From CBDHFQ01 sp965262565 (lineage in GTDB: Bacteria > Bacteroidota > Bacteroidia > J057), in the NCBI GenBank assembly GCA_965262565.1, contig CBDHFQ010000044.1, positions 9,561 to 73,560 on the forward strand: 64,000 nt of DNA. The letters run 5' to 3'. Numbering within the stretch: the stretch's first letter is position 1; each line of letters begins with the position of its first letter. The position numbers were made by a program, and so were the translations under genes. Below, in pieces: positions 53,758-62,977 of this stretch. The notes beneath the pieces were generated by a model. That model was not told the origin of the DNA, made no database searches, and saw nothing but the letters and a program-made list of their open reading frames with translations.

Positions 53758-54729
53758 TTATGATTGAAGTAAATTTCTTATTCCTTCTTCAAAGGTAATC
53801 GCATTCCGATACTTCAGTTCTTTTCTGGCTTTCTCATCAGAAACGGAAAATTCTCTGGCCATTAGGCGAATGGCTAAGGGAGGAATAGGAGGTCTGGATG
53901 TTAGTCCCAGAAGTCTCCAAATGAATTCTGACATTTGTGCCAAAAAGGAGGCGATACCTAATGGAATTTCACGATGACCAGGATCAAGTCCATAAGCTTT
54001 TATGATCTCAGTGAAAGATTCTCGCATGCTTCTCCTATCTCCATCCGTAATAAAGTAAGCTTCTCCCCCATTTCCATGATGCATTGCTGCTAAGACTGCC
54101 GCAGCCAGATTTTGGATATGAACCGTACTCAATATTTGTCTGCCTCCTCCTATCCAAGCCCATTTTTTCTGCTTGACTCGTTCCAATACTTCCTGGAAAT
54201 GGTGGTTGTTAGGACCCCAAATAGCTGGTGGACGAAGAGAAATAGTAATGAAGTTATCATCATTGGCACTTAATACTTCTCTTTCTGCTAATGCCTTTGT
54301 TTTAGGATACAATGCTTTAGGTAGTCCATCTTGTGCTGTTTCCTCCGTAACATTTACAATAGGACTACCAGGGACTACAGGAGCTGCACTAATATAGATA
54401 AACCGTTTGACTCCTTGTTCTTTGGCCAAGGTCAATAAACCTCGGGTGCCTACTACATTGATCGAATAAAACTTCTCCTCTTCATAATTGAAATCCATAT
54501 AAGCAGCTGAATGAATTACATATTCACATTTCTTTAGAGCTGCTTGGGTATTGTGAGACAATCTGGTTAAATCATCCAACACTGGTATAGCCCCTGATTT
54601 CTCGATTTTTGCCATTGATTTGGGGGAACGAGCTAACCCATATACTCCATATCCATTGTTTAATAAGACCTTAATAAGGTGTTGACCTACAAAGCCTGAT
54701 CCACCCGTAACAAATACATTTTCCGACAT
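53758..54729 (-). CDS. NAD-dependent epimerase/dehydratase (extended SDR)
   Basis: This 323-residue enzyme is of the extended short-chain dehydrogenase type. The nucleotide-binding motif is FVTGGSGFVGQHLI, and the active-site Tyr-Lys pair lies in YPKTKALAER (about residue 140). The family resembles 3-beta-hydroxysteroid dehydrogenase/isomerase-like and dihydroflavonol-reductase-like enzymes (SLRPPAIWGPNNHHF). The substrate, probably a hydroxy or keto lipid or sugar, cannot be fixed. It is in a run of minus-strand genes with a DUF2147 gene just downstream and an AraC regulator gene just upstream. Confidence 0.88.
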   Translation of the reverse strand: MSENVFVTGGSGFVGQHLIKVLLNNGYGVYGLARSPKSMAKIEKSGAIPVLDDLTRLSHNTQAALKKCEYVIHSAAYMDFNYEEEKFYSINVVGTRGLLTLAKEQGVKRFIYISAAPVVPGSPIVNVTEETAQDGLPKALYPKTKALAEREVLSANDDNFITISLRPPAIWGPNNHHFQEVLERVKQKKWAWIGGGRQILSTVHIQNLAAAVLAAMHHGNGGEAYFITDGDRRSMRESFTEIIKAYGLDPGHREIPLGIASFLAQMSEFIWRLLGLTSRPPIPPLAIRLMAREFSVSDEKARKELKYRNAITFEEGIRNLLQS

Positions 54730-54838
54730 ATGCTGTTAATTATTATTACAGCATAAATTTGGGATATCCTTTTCAGGTAAAACAACCCATTAAAGGCAAA
54801 TAAATACTCCAAAAGGACAAAATGCCTATCAAGATAAT

Positions 54839-55795
54839 CTATTCATCTATCCATTGACTAGGGCTAAGGCCAAAACGCTTTTTAAATTGAGCGGAAAACT
54901 GAGAAATATTACTATATCCTAAGGCATATCCAATTTCGGCAATGGTCCCTTCTTTAGCTGCTATCATTTCTTTAGCCATTTCCATTTTCTTGCTTAAATA
55001 ATACTGATATACCGATTTTCCGAAAAGTGCTTTAAAATCTGTCTTTAATTTGGAAGGACTGACGTGAATAGATTGGGCCAAGCTTGCTATCGTAGGTGGA
55101 TTTCCGTATAGATGGTTTAATAGCAGCTCTTTTACAATAAATTGACGCTCAACATCTTTAGCATTTAATGTTGTAGTTAATTGAGAATCTCGAGCATCAA
55201 ATTGGCTCACTATCTGACCTAGAAGTTGGAGAATGGCACCTTGCTCTACCAAAAAATTACCTGCATCTTTATTTGAAAGCCATTTTCTTAACTGTTGATC
55301 AAGCTCTTCGGTCAATTCATCATATAAACAAAATTGACGAGGGGGGGCTATCTCTTTTGTTGGATGTGTAGATTTGATGGATTGGTAGGTATGGTAGGGA
55401 AAACTAAAGAAGACCACCTCATAAGCTACATTAAGTTCATTCTTCCCTTGGCTGTGAAGTCCAGGTGAGTAAAAAAGGACTCCACTTTTCCCTGATTTAC
55501 TCAATGAAACAGGACCATTTCCCACGCTTTTATGTAAAATCCTATGGGAGAGATTTATGTTGATCATATACAGCCCATCTTCTACCCTATTTTCACCTCT
55601 TACTTCTATGCCTGTATGTAGACAATATTGATAATGATGTAGCTGAATCTGGTATGGTAGTTCGTAATATTGGATAAAACCCGTTCCGAAGGTTGAAGGG
55701 ATATTGATTCGATTATTTATTGGCTCAATGCGTAAATACTGAGCCATTTGTTCTAATTGGGTAGTTGCTGCATTTATCGTTAATGGAATAATCAT
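54839..55795 (-). CDS. AraC-family transcription regulator
   Basis: This 318-residue protein has an N-terminal effector domain of unknown ligand (about residues 1-200) and a C-terminal AraC/XylS DNA-binding domain with two helix-turn-helix motifs (NPPTIASLAQSIHVSPSKLK, and IAEIGYALGYSNISQFSAQF, ending KKRFGLSPSQWIDE). It lies 109 bases ahead of the SDR gene on the same strand and could control it and the VOC protein gene at 55823, as inferred by position. Confidence 0.93.
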   Translation of the reverse strand: MIIPLTINAATTQLEQMAQYLRIEPINNRINIPSTFGTGFIQYYELPYQIQLHHYQYCLHTGIEVRGENRVEDGLYMININLSHRILHKSVGNGPVSLSKSGKSGVLFYSPGLHSQGKNELNVAYEVVFFSFPYHTYQSIKSTHPTKEIAPPRQFCLYDELTEELDQQLRKWLSNKDAGNFLVEQGAILQLLGQIVSQFDARDSQLTTTLNAKDVERQFIVKELLLNHLYGNPPTIASLAQSIHVSPSKLKTDFKALFGKSVYQYYLSKKMEMAKEMIAAKEGTIAEIGYALGYSNISQFSAQFKKRFGLSPSQWIDE

Positions 55796-55822
55796 ACCTT
55801 ATTTCCGTCAATATTCTTCCAT

Positions 55823-56212
55823 TCATTTAGCTTGCTCGATGCCCTGACCAAAGGCTATTCTATGGCCATCCAAATCTATGATATCAAAATCTCTCATACC
55901 ATAATCCCTATTAGCTATTGGATGCGATATAGGGAGCTGACGATCTTGATATATCTTGTATAATTTATCAATATCATGAACGAAAATATACACTTTGGTT
56001 GGGGAATGTTCTACCGTTGGGCTTTCATCCGTTTTAGTTAAATGAATACTCACAGTTTCATTTGCTTTTACTACCGCATAATCTATAGGCTCTCCCCAAA
56101 AGAAGGTAAGTTCGAATCCCAATTGATCTTTATAAAAATCTATCGCTTTCTTCATGTCTTTTACTCCTAAGACTGTAGCTGCATGAGAGATTAATTCTTG
56201 TATTTCTGCCAT
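55823..56212 (-). CDS. VOC-family (glyoxalase/bleomycin-resistance fold) protein
   Basis: This 129-residue protein has one VOC unit pair. The first beta-alpha-beta half is THE VLGVKDMKKAIDFYKDQLGF stretch, and the second half is KVYIFVHDIDKLYKIYQDRQ, ending with the metal-ligand-like DIIDLDGHRIAFGQ. Such proteins include glyoxalases, dioxygenases and antibiotic-binding proteins; ligand unknown. It is encoded 27 bases before the AraC regulator gene and could be co-transcribed with it. Confidence 0.85.
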   Translation of the reverse strand: MAEIQELISHAATVLGVKDMKKAIDFYKDQLGFELTFFWGEPIDYAVVKANETVSIHLTKTDESPTVEHSPTKVYIFVHDIDKLYKIYQDRQLPISHPIANRDYGMRDFDIIDLDGHRIAFGQGIEQAK

Positions 56213-56238
56213 TTATATACATTGATTAGGTTCATAAC

Positions 56239-56994
56239 TTAATGATGATCAGTTTTTCCATATTTCTTGAGCGCCGTTTCCACATCTAATATAGGTACTC
56301 TGAAATTTCCATCACTCAAATTTTCCTTCTCCAATATATCAATATTGTGAATATCATAAGGCTTTCCCTTCAAATCCAACATAATGATATCAAAGGTAAA
56401 GGCTGTTTCAGAATTGGCTATAAACCAATGTATGTTATCCTTCTCATCAGAAATAGATGAATAATCTCCTAATTGCATCACTCGATCTACTGTAGGATGA
56501 ATAATTAAATGATCTGAGGTTTGATCTATTTTTTCGTAGTGCCTTAGGTGCATTTCTCCAGTAAGAAGTAGATGGGCAGAACTCATATTGGAATGACCAT
56601 GAGGAATAATTGATCGCCCTTTCTTCATTCCAAATATTTTTTTGAAGAAAATCGTATTTTCAGGTAAACCTTCTAATATTGGAAATTTAACATATTTGGT
56701 ATTTACACCCAAGTCGGGATATTCAAATCCTTTTACTAATTGATGAAAATCTATGAATTTCAATAATTCATTTAGCTCAATTTTATTAAAAAGGGATTCT
56801 ACATGAATTTGCCATTCTACTGGATTAATAGTAGACTTTTTTAAATCGGAACAGTACTCGTTCAAGCGAATGGCCCAATGATCAGTAATAGGTTTTACAT
56901 GAGTTGATATCGCATCAAAAGTGTATAGAGACTCAATCAGAGCAAAACTGCTAATAGCCTTAAGAAGCTTATTCGTAAAAATTCTTCGATGCAT
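56239..56994 (-). CDS. Cupin-like protein of unknown function
   Basis: This 251-residue protein has no signal peptide that I trust. The middle contains a cupin-like motif, SIIPHGHSNMSSAHLLLTGE and then MHLRHYEKI, with His residues spaced as metal ligands, and later DNIHWFIANSETAFTFDIIM. The ~100 N-terminal residues are helical. A metal-dependent oxygenase or ligand-binding role would fit the fold. It lies 26 bases upstream of the VOC gene, so the two are probably co-expressed. Confidence 0.6.
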   Translation of the reverse strand: MHRRIFTNKLLKAISSFALIESLYTFDAISTHVKPITDHWAIRLNEYCSDLKKSTINPVEWQIHVESLFNKIELNELLKFIDFHQLVKGFEYPDLGVNTKYVKFPILEGLPENTIFFKKIFGMKKGRSIIPHGHSNMSSAHLLLTGEMHLRHYEKIDQTSDHLIIHPTVDRVMQLGDYSSISDEKDNIHWFIANSETAFTFDIIMLDLKGKPYDIHNIDILEKENLSDGNFRVPILDVETALKKYGKTDHH

Positions 56995-57082
56995 CAGTTC
57001 AATTTATTTATCTAGATGTATACTCAATAATTATAGATATCCTTATTGGTAACCTCTATGAAATCTTTATTATTTAACATAC

Positions 57083-57610
57083 TCATTTATTCAGTTGTAC
57101 TAAATATTTTTGGGCTCTTTTTGCTACTGATTTCCTATTTTCTTTGGTGAGATGCGTTAAATGAGGAATCAACCACTCCTTCAAAGCTTCATCCTTTGTT
57201 GACCATTTCGCTAATGTTTCCATGGTAGTATTTAGTACGATCCAATCCTGATGCTCAGCCAAATTGCGTTTCATGATTTCCTTGGCTTGTTGAATTTGTT
57301 CATTGGTCATCTCTTTTTCCAAGGATAAAAAAAGCTGAGAAAGTGTCCATTGGGTAGAAGCTTGATTAATTTTGGCAATATCTGTAAGAAATATATCCAG
57401 ATAAGGAAGAAGTATTGATTTTTGAGCTTTACATATTCGCTTCATCGCACTGGAAACCCTTAATCTCACCAATTCATCTTTACTGTAGTAACATTGGAAC
57501 AACTCATCAAAAAGGGAAGGATCAGCCAACACGTCTTCCACCACCTCTACTGTGTTTCCGAGGGAGTTATGATGACCTCCTGATAAGCGTGCTTCAAAAG
57601 ATGTAGGCAT
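57083..57610 (-). CDS. HEAT-like repeat protein
   Basis: This 175-residue protein is all helical. It consists of about four HEAT-like helix pairs (LFDELFQCYYSKDELVRLRV, LLPYLDIFLTDIAKINQAS, HQDWIVLNTTMETLAKWSTK, EWLIPHLTHLTKENRKSVAK). Such repeats make curved scaffolds for binding proteins or nucleic acids. There is no signal peptide. It is 107 bases after the long unknown gene at 57717 and 88 before the cupin gene on the same strand. The partner is unknown. Confidence 0.65.
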   Translation of the reverse strand: MPTSFEARLSGGHHNSLGNTVEVVEDVLADPSLFDELFQCYYSKDELVRLRVSSAMKRICKAQKSILLPYLDIFLTDIAKINQASTQWTLSQLFLSLEKEMTNEQIQQAKEIMKRNLAEHQDWIVLNTTMETLAKWSTKDEALKEWLIPHLTHLTKENRKSVAKRAQKYLVQLNK

Positions 57611-57716
57611 AAATTACTTTTACCATCAAAATAGTAAAAATATGTTTCGAATATCCTCCTTACAGGTTCATATCCTTAAAATTAGAAAGTAGAAGATGTG
57701 GGCCAATAAGCAAACG

Positions 57717-58937
57717 CTATCCCTCTTCATAGCATCTCAAAAGTGGCGCAGGAGAATCATCCCAAATACCTATCCATTCATTTTGTAAATCAGCATCGAA
57801 AAATAAGATCCACGATCTTTTATGGATCATTCGCTTTCTCAATTCATACTTTATTAATTCCACCGCTTGCTCTACATCTGTTAAAGCAAAATCTATATAG
57901 GAATATGTTAGTCCAGAACCTCCTCCAATAACTGCTCCGAGTTCATGGGTTGTTAATACTTGATCCAATATATCCTCCAATATCTTTTTTTCTTCGAAGC
58001 GTTCTTCATCAGGGCGATGATCTCCATCTAACTTCAAATAGCAGAAGGTTTCGCCTAGTTTGGAAAATCTTTGGGAATAAAAATGGAAATCACTGTGGGC
58101 ATTTTGCCAAAGCATATTATTCATGGAAAGAGCCACAAATAAATCTGATTGGTGATAGTAGTCGAATTCTTGAGAGGGATCTAATTCATATAAATACCAC
58201 TTAGACGTATTTGTAAACGTAAAATAGGGGGTATCAGGCAGACTTTTTATGACATCCTGAAGAGTATTCTCAAACCAATCGTTCAACTGTGATACCGGTA
58301 ATACTTGTATATCCTCTTTAGCCTGGGCCTCAACAAACAACTCCCCTACCCATACATCAACTTTTGCTTCTCCTAGCAGGGTTTCTATTCCCACATAAGC
58401 ATCATTCAAGCACTGGTTTTGAGCCTCTTCATCAATACATCTATGCGTATAAAAAGTCAAATCCACTTCATTATACTGATTCACAACGCCTGAAAAGGTC
58501 ATGTCTTCAAATGAGCCGCCTGTACGAATTCTGACCGTTTTTTCCACCTGATCATAGGTTTCAGGTAATCGGTAGGTGTAGAATTCCCAATCATCATAAG
58601 CTGGGGCTCTCCTCAATATCTCTTCTACTAATGGCCTTAAATCCTTTCTGTGTTCTGGTGTGATGACCAGACGGTACCCTTCTTTTTCTATGGCAGGCCC
58701 AAATTCCCAACAAAGATAGGGATGAATCAATTGTAATGAGGTAGACATAAAATGAGTTATATCAAAGTCACAACTTTTATCGATGACCCCAATAATTTCA
58801 TTTCTGTGAGTCGAAAAGGCAATCCACCAATTGGTGATCAATTCTGAAAGGTGTTCTCTATGTTCTTCCAATTCTTTTCCTGAGGTATGAGCAAATTTCC
58901 ATCTGGTAACGTGTTGAGCAATCGTGATTTCTGTCAT
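57717..58937 (-). CDS. Unknown cytoplasmic protein
   Basis: This 406-residue protein has no signal peptide, transmembrane helix or family motif I can name. It is acidic and rich in aromatic residues. Its two halves look like separate alpha/beta domains. The first is ~1-190, with HPYLCWEFGPAIEKEGYRLV and RRAPAYDDWEFYTYRL; the second is ~195-400, with LPDTPYFTFTNTSKWYLYEL and GAVIGGGSGLTYSYIDFALT. The acidic, Trp-rich character and lack of catalytic residues are reminiscent of immunity or chaperone-type proteins, but I have no firm evidence for that. Confidence 0.55.
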   Translation of the reverse strand: MTEITIAQHVTRWKFAHTSGKELEEHREHLSELITNWWIAFSTHRNEIIGVIDKSCDFDITHFMSTSLQLIHPYLCWEFGPAIEKEGYRLVITPEHRKDLRPLVEEILRRAPAYDDWEFYTYRLPETYDQVEKTVRIRTGGSFEDMTFSGVVNQYNEVDLTFYTHRCIDEEAQNQCLNDAYVGIETLLGEAKVDVWVGELFVEAQAKEDIQVLPVSQLNDWFENTLQDVIKSLPDTPYFTFTNTSKWYLYELDPSQEFDYYHQSDLFVALSMNNMLWQNAHSDFHFYSQRFSKLGETFCYLKLDGDHRPDEERFEEKKILEDILDQVLTTHELGAVIGGGSGLTYSYIDFALTDVEQAVELIKYELRKRMIHKRSWILFFDADLQNEWIGIWDDSPAPLLRCYEEG

Positions 58938-59186
58938 TCTTTCAATAGGCTACTACTCCCTGTTAATTTGGGTGTTATGTGATCGTTAAGAGTAAATAGA
59001 CAAATATATTCCAAATCGACAATTTTTTATCAATATTAATGGCAATTGTTAGAAATAATCCATTTTCGCACAAACTTTCGAGTGAATATCCTTTTCAGAT
59101 GAATAAGAATTTTTCCTATTGAAACAAAATCCTGCTCTTTTTTAATTCAGGTCTTATCCTCTGTGCTATATTTATGTAATCCACTT

Positions 59187-59819
59187 TCAGTGGTTTACTG
59201 CAATCATCCTGACAGTATCAGCTTTGCCTTGATGATAAGGACCTTCGTCTAATTGGTATGTCAGCTCCTCCAAATAAACAATATCCAGTGGTAGAAAAAT
59301 ATCTTCCAATTCTTCCTTACTCAGTAACCAATCAATATCCTTAGGTCCTCCAGATGGATTTCCCAATTGTTTTTTATTGAAAAACTCCAGGATAATTCTT
59401 CCGCCAGGATTGAGTAGAGAGATATATTGTTGGTATAACTCTTTTCGATTTTTAGGAGGAAAAGGAACAAAGATAAAAGCAATCAAATCATAAGTAGCTT
59501 CAGATGTAAAATTATAAATATCAGCGAGTTGATAATTAATTTTCACCTTTTGAGTTGCTGCATATTCCAATGCTTTGGTTCTTGCTTGTTCACTAAAATC
59601 CAACGCATCTACCTTCCACCCCAGGCTTGCTGCATATACCGCATTTCTACCTTCTCCTTCGGCTGGAAACAGTGCCTTTCCAGGCGCCAACGTATCTATG
59701 GTAGACTTCAAAAATACATTGGGAGCCGATCCGTAAATAAAAAAAGGCTCATCATATCGTTCATTCCAAAAATCGTTAGGAGTAAAAGGCGTGTGTTGAG
59801 GTTCTGAAGTATGATCCAT
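59187..59819 (-). CDS. SAM-dependent methyltransferase
   Basis: This 210-residue class I methyltransferase resembles tellurite-resistance (TehB-like) and thiopurine-type methyltransferases. It has FWNERYDEPFFIYGSAPNVF, the SAM-binding region GKALFPAEGEGRNAVYAA, VDALDFSEQARTKALEYA, and then the strand-4 region YDLIAFIFVPFP and LNPGGRIILEFFNKK. It should methylate a small molecule in the cytosol. It is encoded downstream of the fatty acid hydroxylase gene on the same strand, with 139 bases in between. Confidence 0.88.
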   Translation of the reverse strand: MDHTSEPQHTPFTPNDFWNERYDEPFFIYGSAPNVFLKSTIDTLAPGKALFPAEGEGRNAVYAASLGWKVDALDFSEQARTKALEYAATQKVKINYQLADIYNFTSEATYDLIAFIFVPFPPKNRKELYQQYISLLNPGGRIILEFFNKKQLGNPSGGPKDIDWLLSKEELEDIFLPLDIVYLEELTYQLDEGPYHQGKADTVRMIAVNH

Positions 59820-59863
59820 TAAGTAAATTATTAGTAATCCATTAAAGTTATTATCGCAATAGG

Positions 59864-59960
59864 TTATGTATTCTCTTCATACATTCCTCTTCTAAGCTTT
59901 GGCATAAATGCTACGAAAGAAAAGATGGCAATAAGAATCCATGCAATTTGTAAATACTTT
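59864..59960 (-). other. Possible out-of-frame C-terminal tail or small membrane ORF after the sterol desaturase
   Basis: Just after the sterol desaturase stop, a different minus-strand frame reads LKYLQIAWILIAIFSFVAFM and then PKLRRGMYEENT before a stop at 59864-59866. It has one perfect-looking transmembrane helix and a basic end, and no obvious start codon of its own. It could be the tail of a longer desaturase protein lost by a frameshift, or a small membrane protein started further upstream. The evidence is coding-like sequence only. Confidence 0.35.
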
Positions 59961-61074
59961 AAGTTGTACCTGGAGAAACCGGAGCTTCTTCTACAACCTC
60001 CCCCTTTTGTAATTGCTGGGCTTCTTTTTTTAATTTTCCATATGTAAAGGGAGCCAACATCAATCCTACAAAAGTTTGAGGATAATTAGGCATATCTCCT
60101 ATTCCAATATCATCACTGGGTTGTTCTCCTTTGGGCAAATGAAACGTACCAAAGAGGATATCCCAAAAAATAACATCTCCCCCATAATTAGAATTCCCCT
60201 CTTCTATCTTTTTTGAATGGTGATAACGGTGATTTTTGGGAGAAGAGAAGATATAATCAAATGGGCCAAGGATGAGATCCATATTGGTATGCTGAAATCT
60301 ACCTATCGTTCTCCCCAGTAATCCGGTTACAAACACAATTTCTACCGGAGCCTGAATAAAGGCTAGTGGAATTCCCCAAAGGAAACTCGATACCAATCCT
60401 TCTAAGGGATGCGATCTTGTTCCATTAAACCAGTATAAGCGTTCAGAGGAATGATGAACTGCGTGCCAGCGCCACATAAATTCATTTTCATGCATCCATC
60501 GATGGTACCAATAGCGAAAAAAATCCTTCACAGAAAGAAGTAAAAAGACCTGTAGTACCGGGGGTAGATAGCTGGGCCAAATAGATTGTCCTATAGCGGG
60601 AGAAATTTCCTGAACCACCAATGCGATAGTAGCTAATCTTAAGGGCTTATTCAGATAATCGTTCCACAATTTTCCACCGAAAAACATCATAATATCGGTA
60701 GGAGTATCTTTATCCCCCAACCATTTACGACTGAAAGGAATAATCCTTTCTAAAGGAGCAAAAATAAATCCCAATACGATAAACATAACGATGGTCCCTA
60801 GAAAACTGCGAAAGGTAAATCCATTTTCCACCAATTTGAATCCTACGACAAGCGTGAGGACAATGAATAAAGGAAATATGGTAAGCTGGAGAATTTTTTT
60901 GAGTAGCGTTCCTTCCAATTTATAGCTCAATGGGTCCAGTTTTTCCAAAAACCAACTAAAAGGCCTGAGAATGATATGATGTCCTATCCATTCTAATGGA
61001 CGAAATAAATTATCAAAAAATTGATAAACCTTTTCCCATCCGTTGGGACGATTGTGAATTGGGGGGATATCCAT
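59959..61074 (-). CDS. Fatty acid hydroxylase / sterol desaturase family protein
   Basis: This 371-residue integral membrane di-iron enzyme has several hydrophobic helices in residues 45-175. The His clusters that bind the two irons are visible as HRWMHENEF, HAVHHSSERL, and HRYHHSKK near the C-terminus. It would hydroxylate or desaturate a lipid such as a fatty acid or sterol-like compound. A C-terminal cytoplasmic stretch follows (KLKKEAQQLQKGE). It comes after the SGNH lipoprotein gene by 83 bases and may be part of the same transcript. Confidence 0.9.
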   Translation of the reverse strand: MDIPPIHNRPNGWEKVYQFFDNLFRPLEWIGHHIILRPFSWFLEKLDPLSYKLEGTLLKKILQLTIFPLFIVLTLVVGFKLVENGFTFRSFLGTIVMFIVLGFIFAPLERIIPFSRKWLGDKDTPTDIMMFFGGKLWNDYLNKPLRLATIALVVQEISPAIGQSIWPSYLPPVLQVFLLLSVKDFFRYWYHRWMHENEFMWRWHAVHHSSERLYWFNGTRSHPLEGLVSSFLWGIPLAFIQAPVEIVFVTGLLGRTIGRFQHTNMDLILGPFDYIFSSPKNHRYHHSKKIEEGNSNYGGDVIFWDILFGTFHLPKGEQPSDDIGIGDMPNYPQTFVGLMLAPFTYGKLKKEAQQLQKGEVVEEAPVSPGTT

Positions 61075-61157
61075 GTTGGCGAGTATTAGTAGTATGAATG
61101 CGTTATTGTTAATTTAACAATTTAATTTCACACCCGCCAGCTCTTTGCGTAGTTATC

Positions 61158-61898
61158 TTATTCATTGTTAGTTGTCAGGACATCATTTATGACTTCAGCC
61201 CAGAGAACATATCCCTCCCGATTCATATGTAGGCTATCCTCTTTAAACAGTTCCCAATTGATATTATTTGAGTCTTTCATCATTGGCCCAAAAATATCTA
61301 TATAGTGAAGTTTGGGTTCAGAAGCAGCATAATTCTGGATCAGCTCATTTGTGTTCATCGCTTTTGTTAATAGGTGTTTTCGGGAAGGAGAGGGTTTGAT
61401 AGAGACGAAATAAAGATCGGTTTCTGGCAGGAGGTGTGTTGCCTTTTCTACAAATTCAATTAGCTGTTCTTTTACTAATGAGGGCGATACTGAATCTTCT
61501 ACAATGTCATTGTCTCCTTCATAAATAAAAATTTTACTGGGTTCATATGGGAAAACAATTCTATCTGCATAATAATTCAATTCAGCCATCGTAGATCCTC
61601 CAAACCCTCTATTGATGACTACATGTGGATCAAAATCCTTCGCTAAGCTATCCCAATACCGAAAGCTCGAACTTCCCACGAATAACATGGCGTTTTTAGG
61701 AGGGAAGCTATCTCTATCCATGACTTCAAAGCGTTGGATGGTTTCTTCAAATCTCATCAAGCTGGTATCTATAACAGATATGTTTGCTTTTTCTTTTTCT
61801 GCGGATGTTTTTTCCTGAGTGCAGGAATAGATGGAGGAACTAAGGGTTATTAATATGAATAAACCCCCTCGAAAGGTAGATGTAAGAGGTAAATGCAT
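61158..61898 (-). CDS. SGNH/GDSL-type lipoprotein esterase
   Basis: This 246-residue lipoprotein (signal ending SSSIYSC, lipid Cys ~26) has an SGNH hydrolase fold. Block I is MLFVGSSSFRYW, with Ser as nucleophile. The Gly block is VINRGFGGSTMAEL, the Asn block is IYEGDNDIVED, and the His block is DSLHMNREGYVLWAEV. It should act as an esterase or acetylhydrolase in the periplasm or at the surface. The neighbours do not fix a substrate. Confidence 0.87.
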   Translation of the reverse strand: MHLPLTSTFRGGLFILITLSSSIYSCTQEKTSAEKEKANISVIDTSLMRFEETIQRFEVMDRDSFPPKNAMLFVGSSSFRYWDSLAKDFDPHVVINRGFGGSTMAELNYYADRIVFPYEPSKIFIYEGDNDIVEDSVSPSLVKEQLIEFVEKATHLLPETDLYFVSIKPSPSRKHLLTKAMNTNELIQNYAASEPKLHYIDIFGPMMKDSNNINWELFKEDSLHMNREGYVLWAEVINDVLTTNNE

Positions 61899-61957
61899 GG
61901 ATATTAACTAACATACCAATAATTCATAGCAACAAAAATAAGTCAAAATAACATAAA

Positions 61958-61994
61958 GAAAGCATGACTCTTCTACAAATCTGGTCATGCTTTC
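61958..61994 (-). terminator. Hairpin terminator after the TIM-barrel gene
   Basis: GAAAGCATGAC (61958-61968) pairs perfectly with GTCATGCTTTC (61984-61994) around a 15-base loop. It lies 42 bases past the stop of the gene at 62037; the T-tract on the minus strand is weak. Confidence 0.65.
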
Positions 61995-62036
61995 ATATTT
62001 CCAGCGTTCTTCAATATTAATTCTAAAAGATCCGGG

Positions 62037-62966
62037 TTAGGATTTGGCAAAACTATCAACTTCTCTATACGCTTCAATCAGGGCCATTTCCCCTTCTTTT
62101 CCTTCATGGAAGTTACCGTGCTCCATTCCTAGTACTCCTGTAAATCCTTTTTCGTGAATATGCTTAAACACATTTTTATAGTTGATCTCTCCGGTAGTAG
62201 GTTCTTTTCTTCCCGGATTATCCCCGATTTGAAAATAGGCTATTTCATCATAAGCTGCATCTATATTGGGAATGAGATTGCCCTCAGTGATTTGCTGATG
62301 ATATAAGTCGTCCAGAATTTTACAAGCAGGAGAATTGACCGCTTTGCATATCTCATAGCCCTGGGACACTTTACTCAAAAATAAACCTGGATGGTTTCTG
62401 AAATTTAAAGGTTCTAATACCATGACCAGATTGTGTGGCTCCAAAATTTCTGACGCTCGTTTCAGAGATTCAACTACATGGGTTGTTTGGTATCCCATAT
62501 CTTGACGGAGATCTACATAGCCGGGAACTACTGTCATCCAGGTAGCATTTACTCTCTTAGCTACTTCCACAGCATTTTTTATATGACCCAGAAACTCATT
62601 TCTCGAATCTTCATCTCCTTTTGTTAAAGTAGGCTCCTGCCAATAAATTTTATGTGCAACAAATACTCCCATGGTCATTCCAAGTTCCTCCAGGGTTTTT
62701 CCCATCTTTTCCTGTAGCTCGACTTCTCTGCTCGCCATAGAATTATCTTCAAAGGCTGTAAAGCCCTGATCCGCCATGAATTTCAATTGATCGATGGGAT
62801 CATCTCCAGCATTGTGTTTAAACATTCCTATATGAGGAGCGTATTTCATCCCAAATTTTTGAGGATTAGTACTCTTGGATGCTTGCGGATGTGCCTGAGT
62901 AATCGTGGCAGCTGCCACACCAGCACCAGCTGCCAGACTTTGTTTAACAAATATTCTTCTGTTCAT
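62037..62966 (-). CDS. Tat-exported TIM-barrel protein (hydroxypyruvate isomerase-like)
   Basis: This 309-residue protein has a twin-arginine signal (NRRIFVKQSLAAGAGVAAAT). The rest is a TIM barrel of the AP-endonuclease-2 / hydroxypyruvate-isomerase type, with conserved acidic metal-binding stretches in VMVLEPLNFRNHPG, KILDDLYHQQITEG, YFQIGDNPGRKEP and FTGVLGMEHGNF. It is an isomerase or related sugar enzyme in the periplasm, with substrate unknown. Its start lies 11 bases after the stop of the ApbE gene, so both are on one transcript. Confidence 0.85.
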   Translation of the reverse strand: MNRRIFVKQSLAAGAGVAAATITQAHPQASKSTNPQKFGMKYAPHIGMFKHNAGDDPIDQLKFMADQGFTAFEDNSMASREVELQEKMGKTLEELGMTMGVFVAHKIYWQEPTLTKGDEDSRNEFLGHIKNAVEVAKRVNATWMTVVPGYVDLRQDMGYQTTHVVESLKRASEILEPHNLVMVLEPLNFRNHPGLFLSKVSQGYEICKAVNSPACKILDDLYHQQITEGNLIPNIDAAYDEIAYFQIGDNPGRKEPTTGEINYKNVFKHIHEKGFTGVLGMEHGNFHEGKEGEMALIEAYREVDSFAKS

Positions 62967-62977
62967 TTTTCTTGGGT

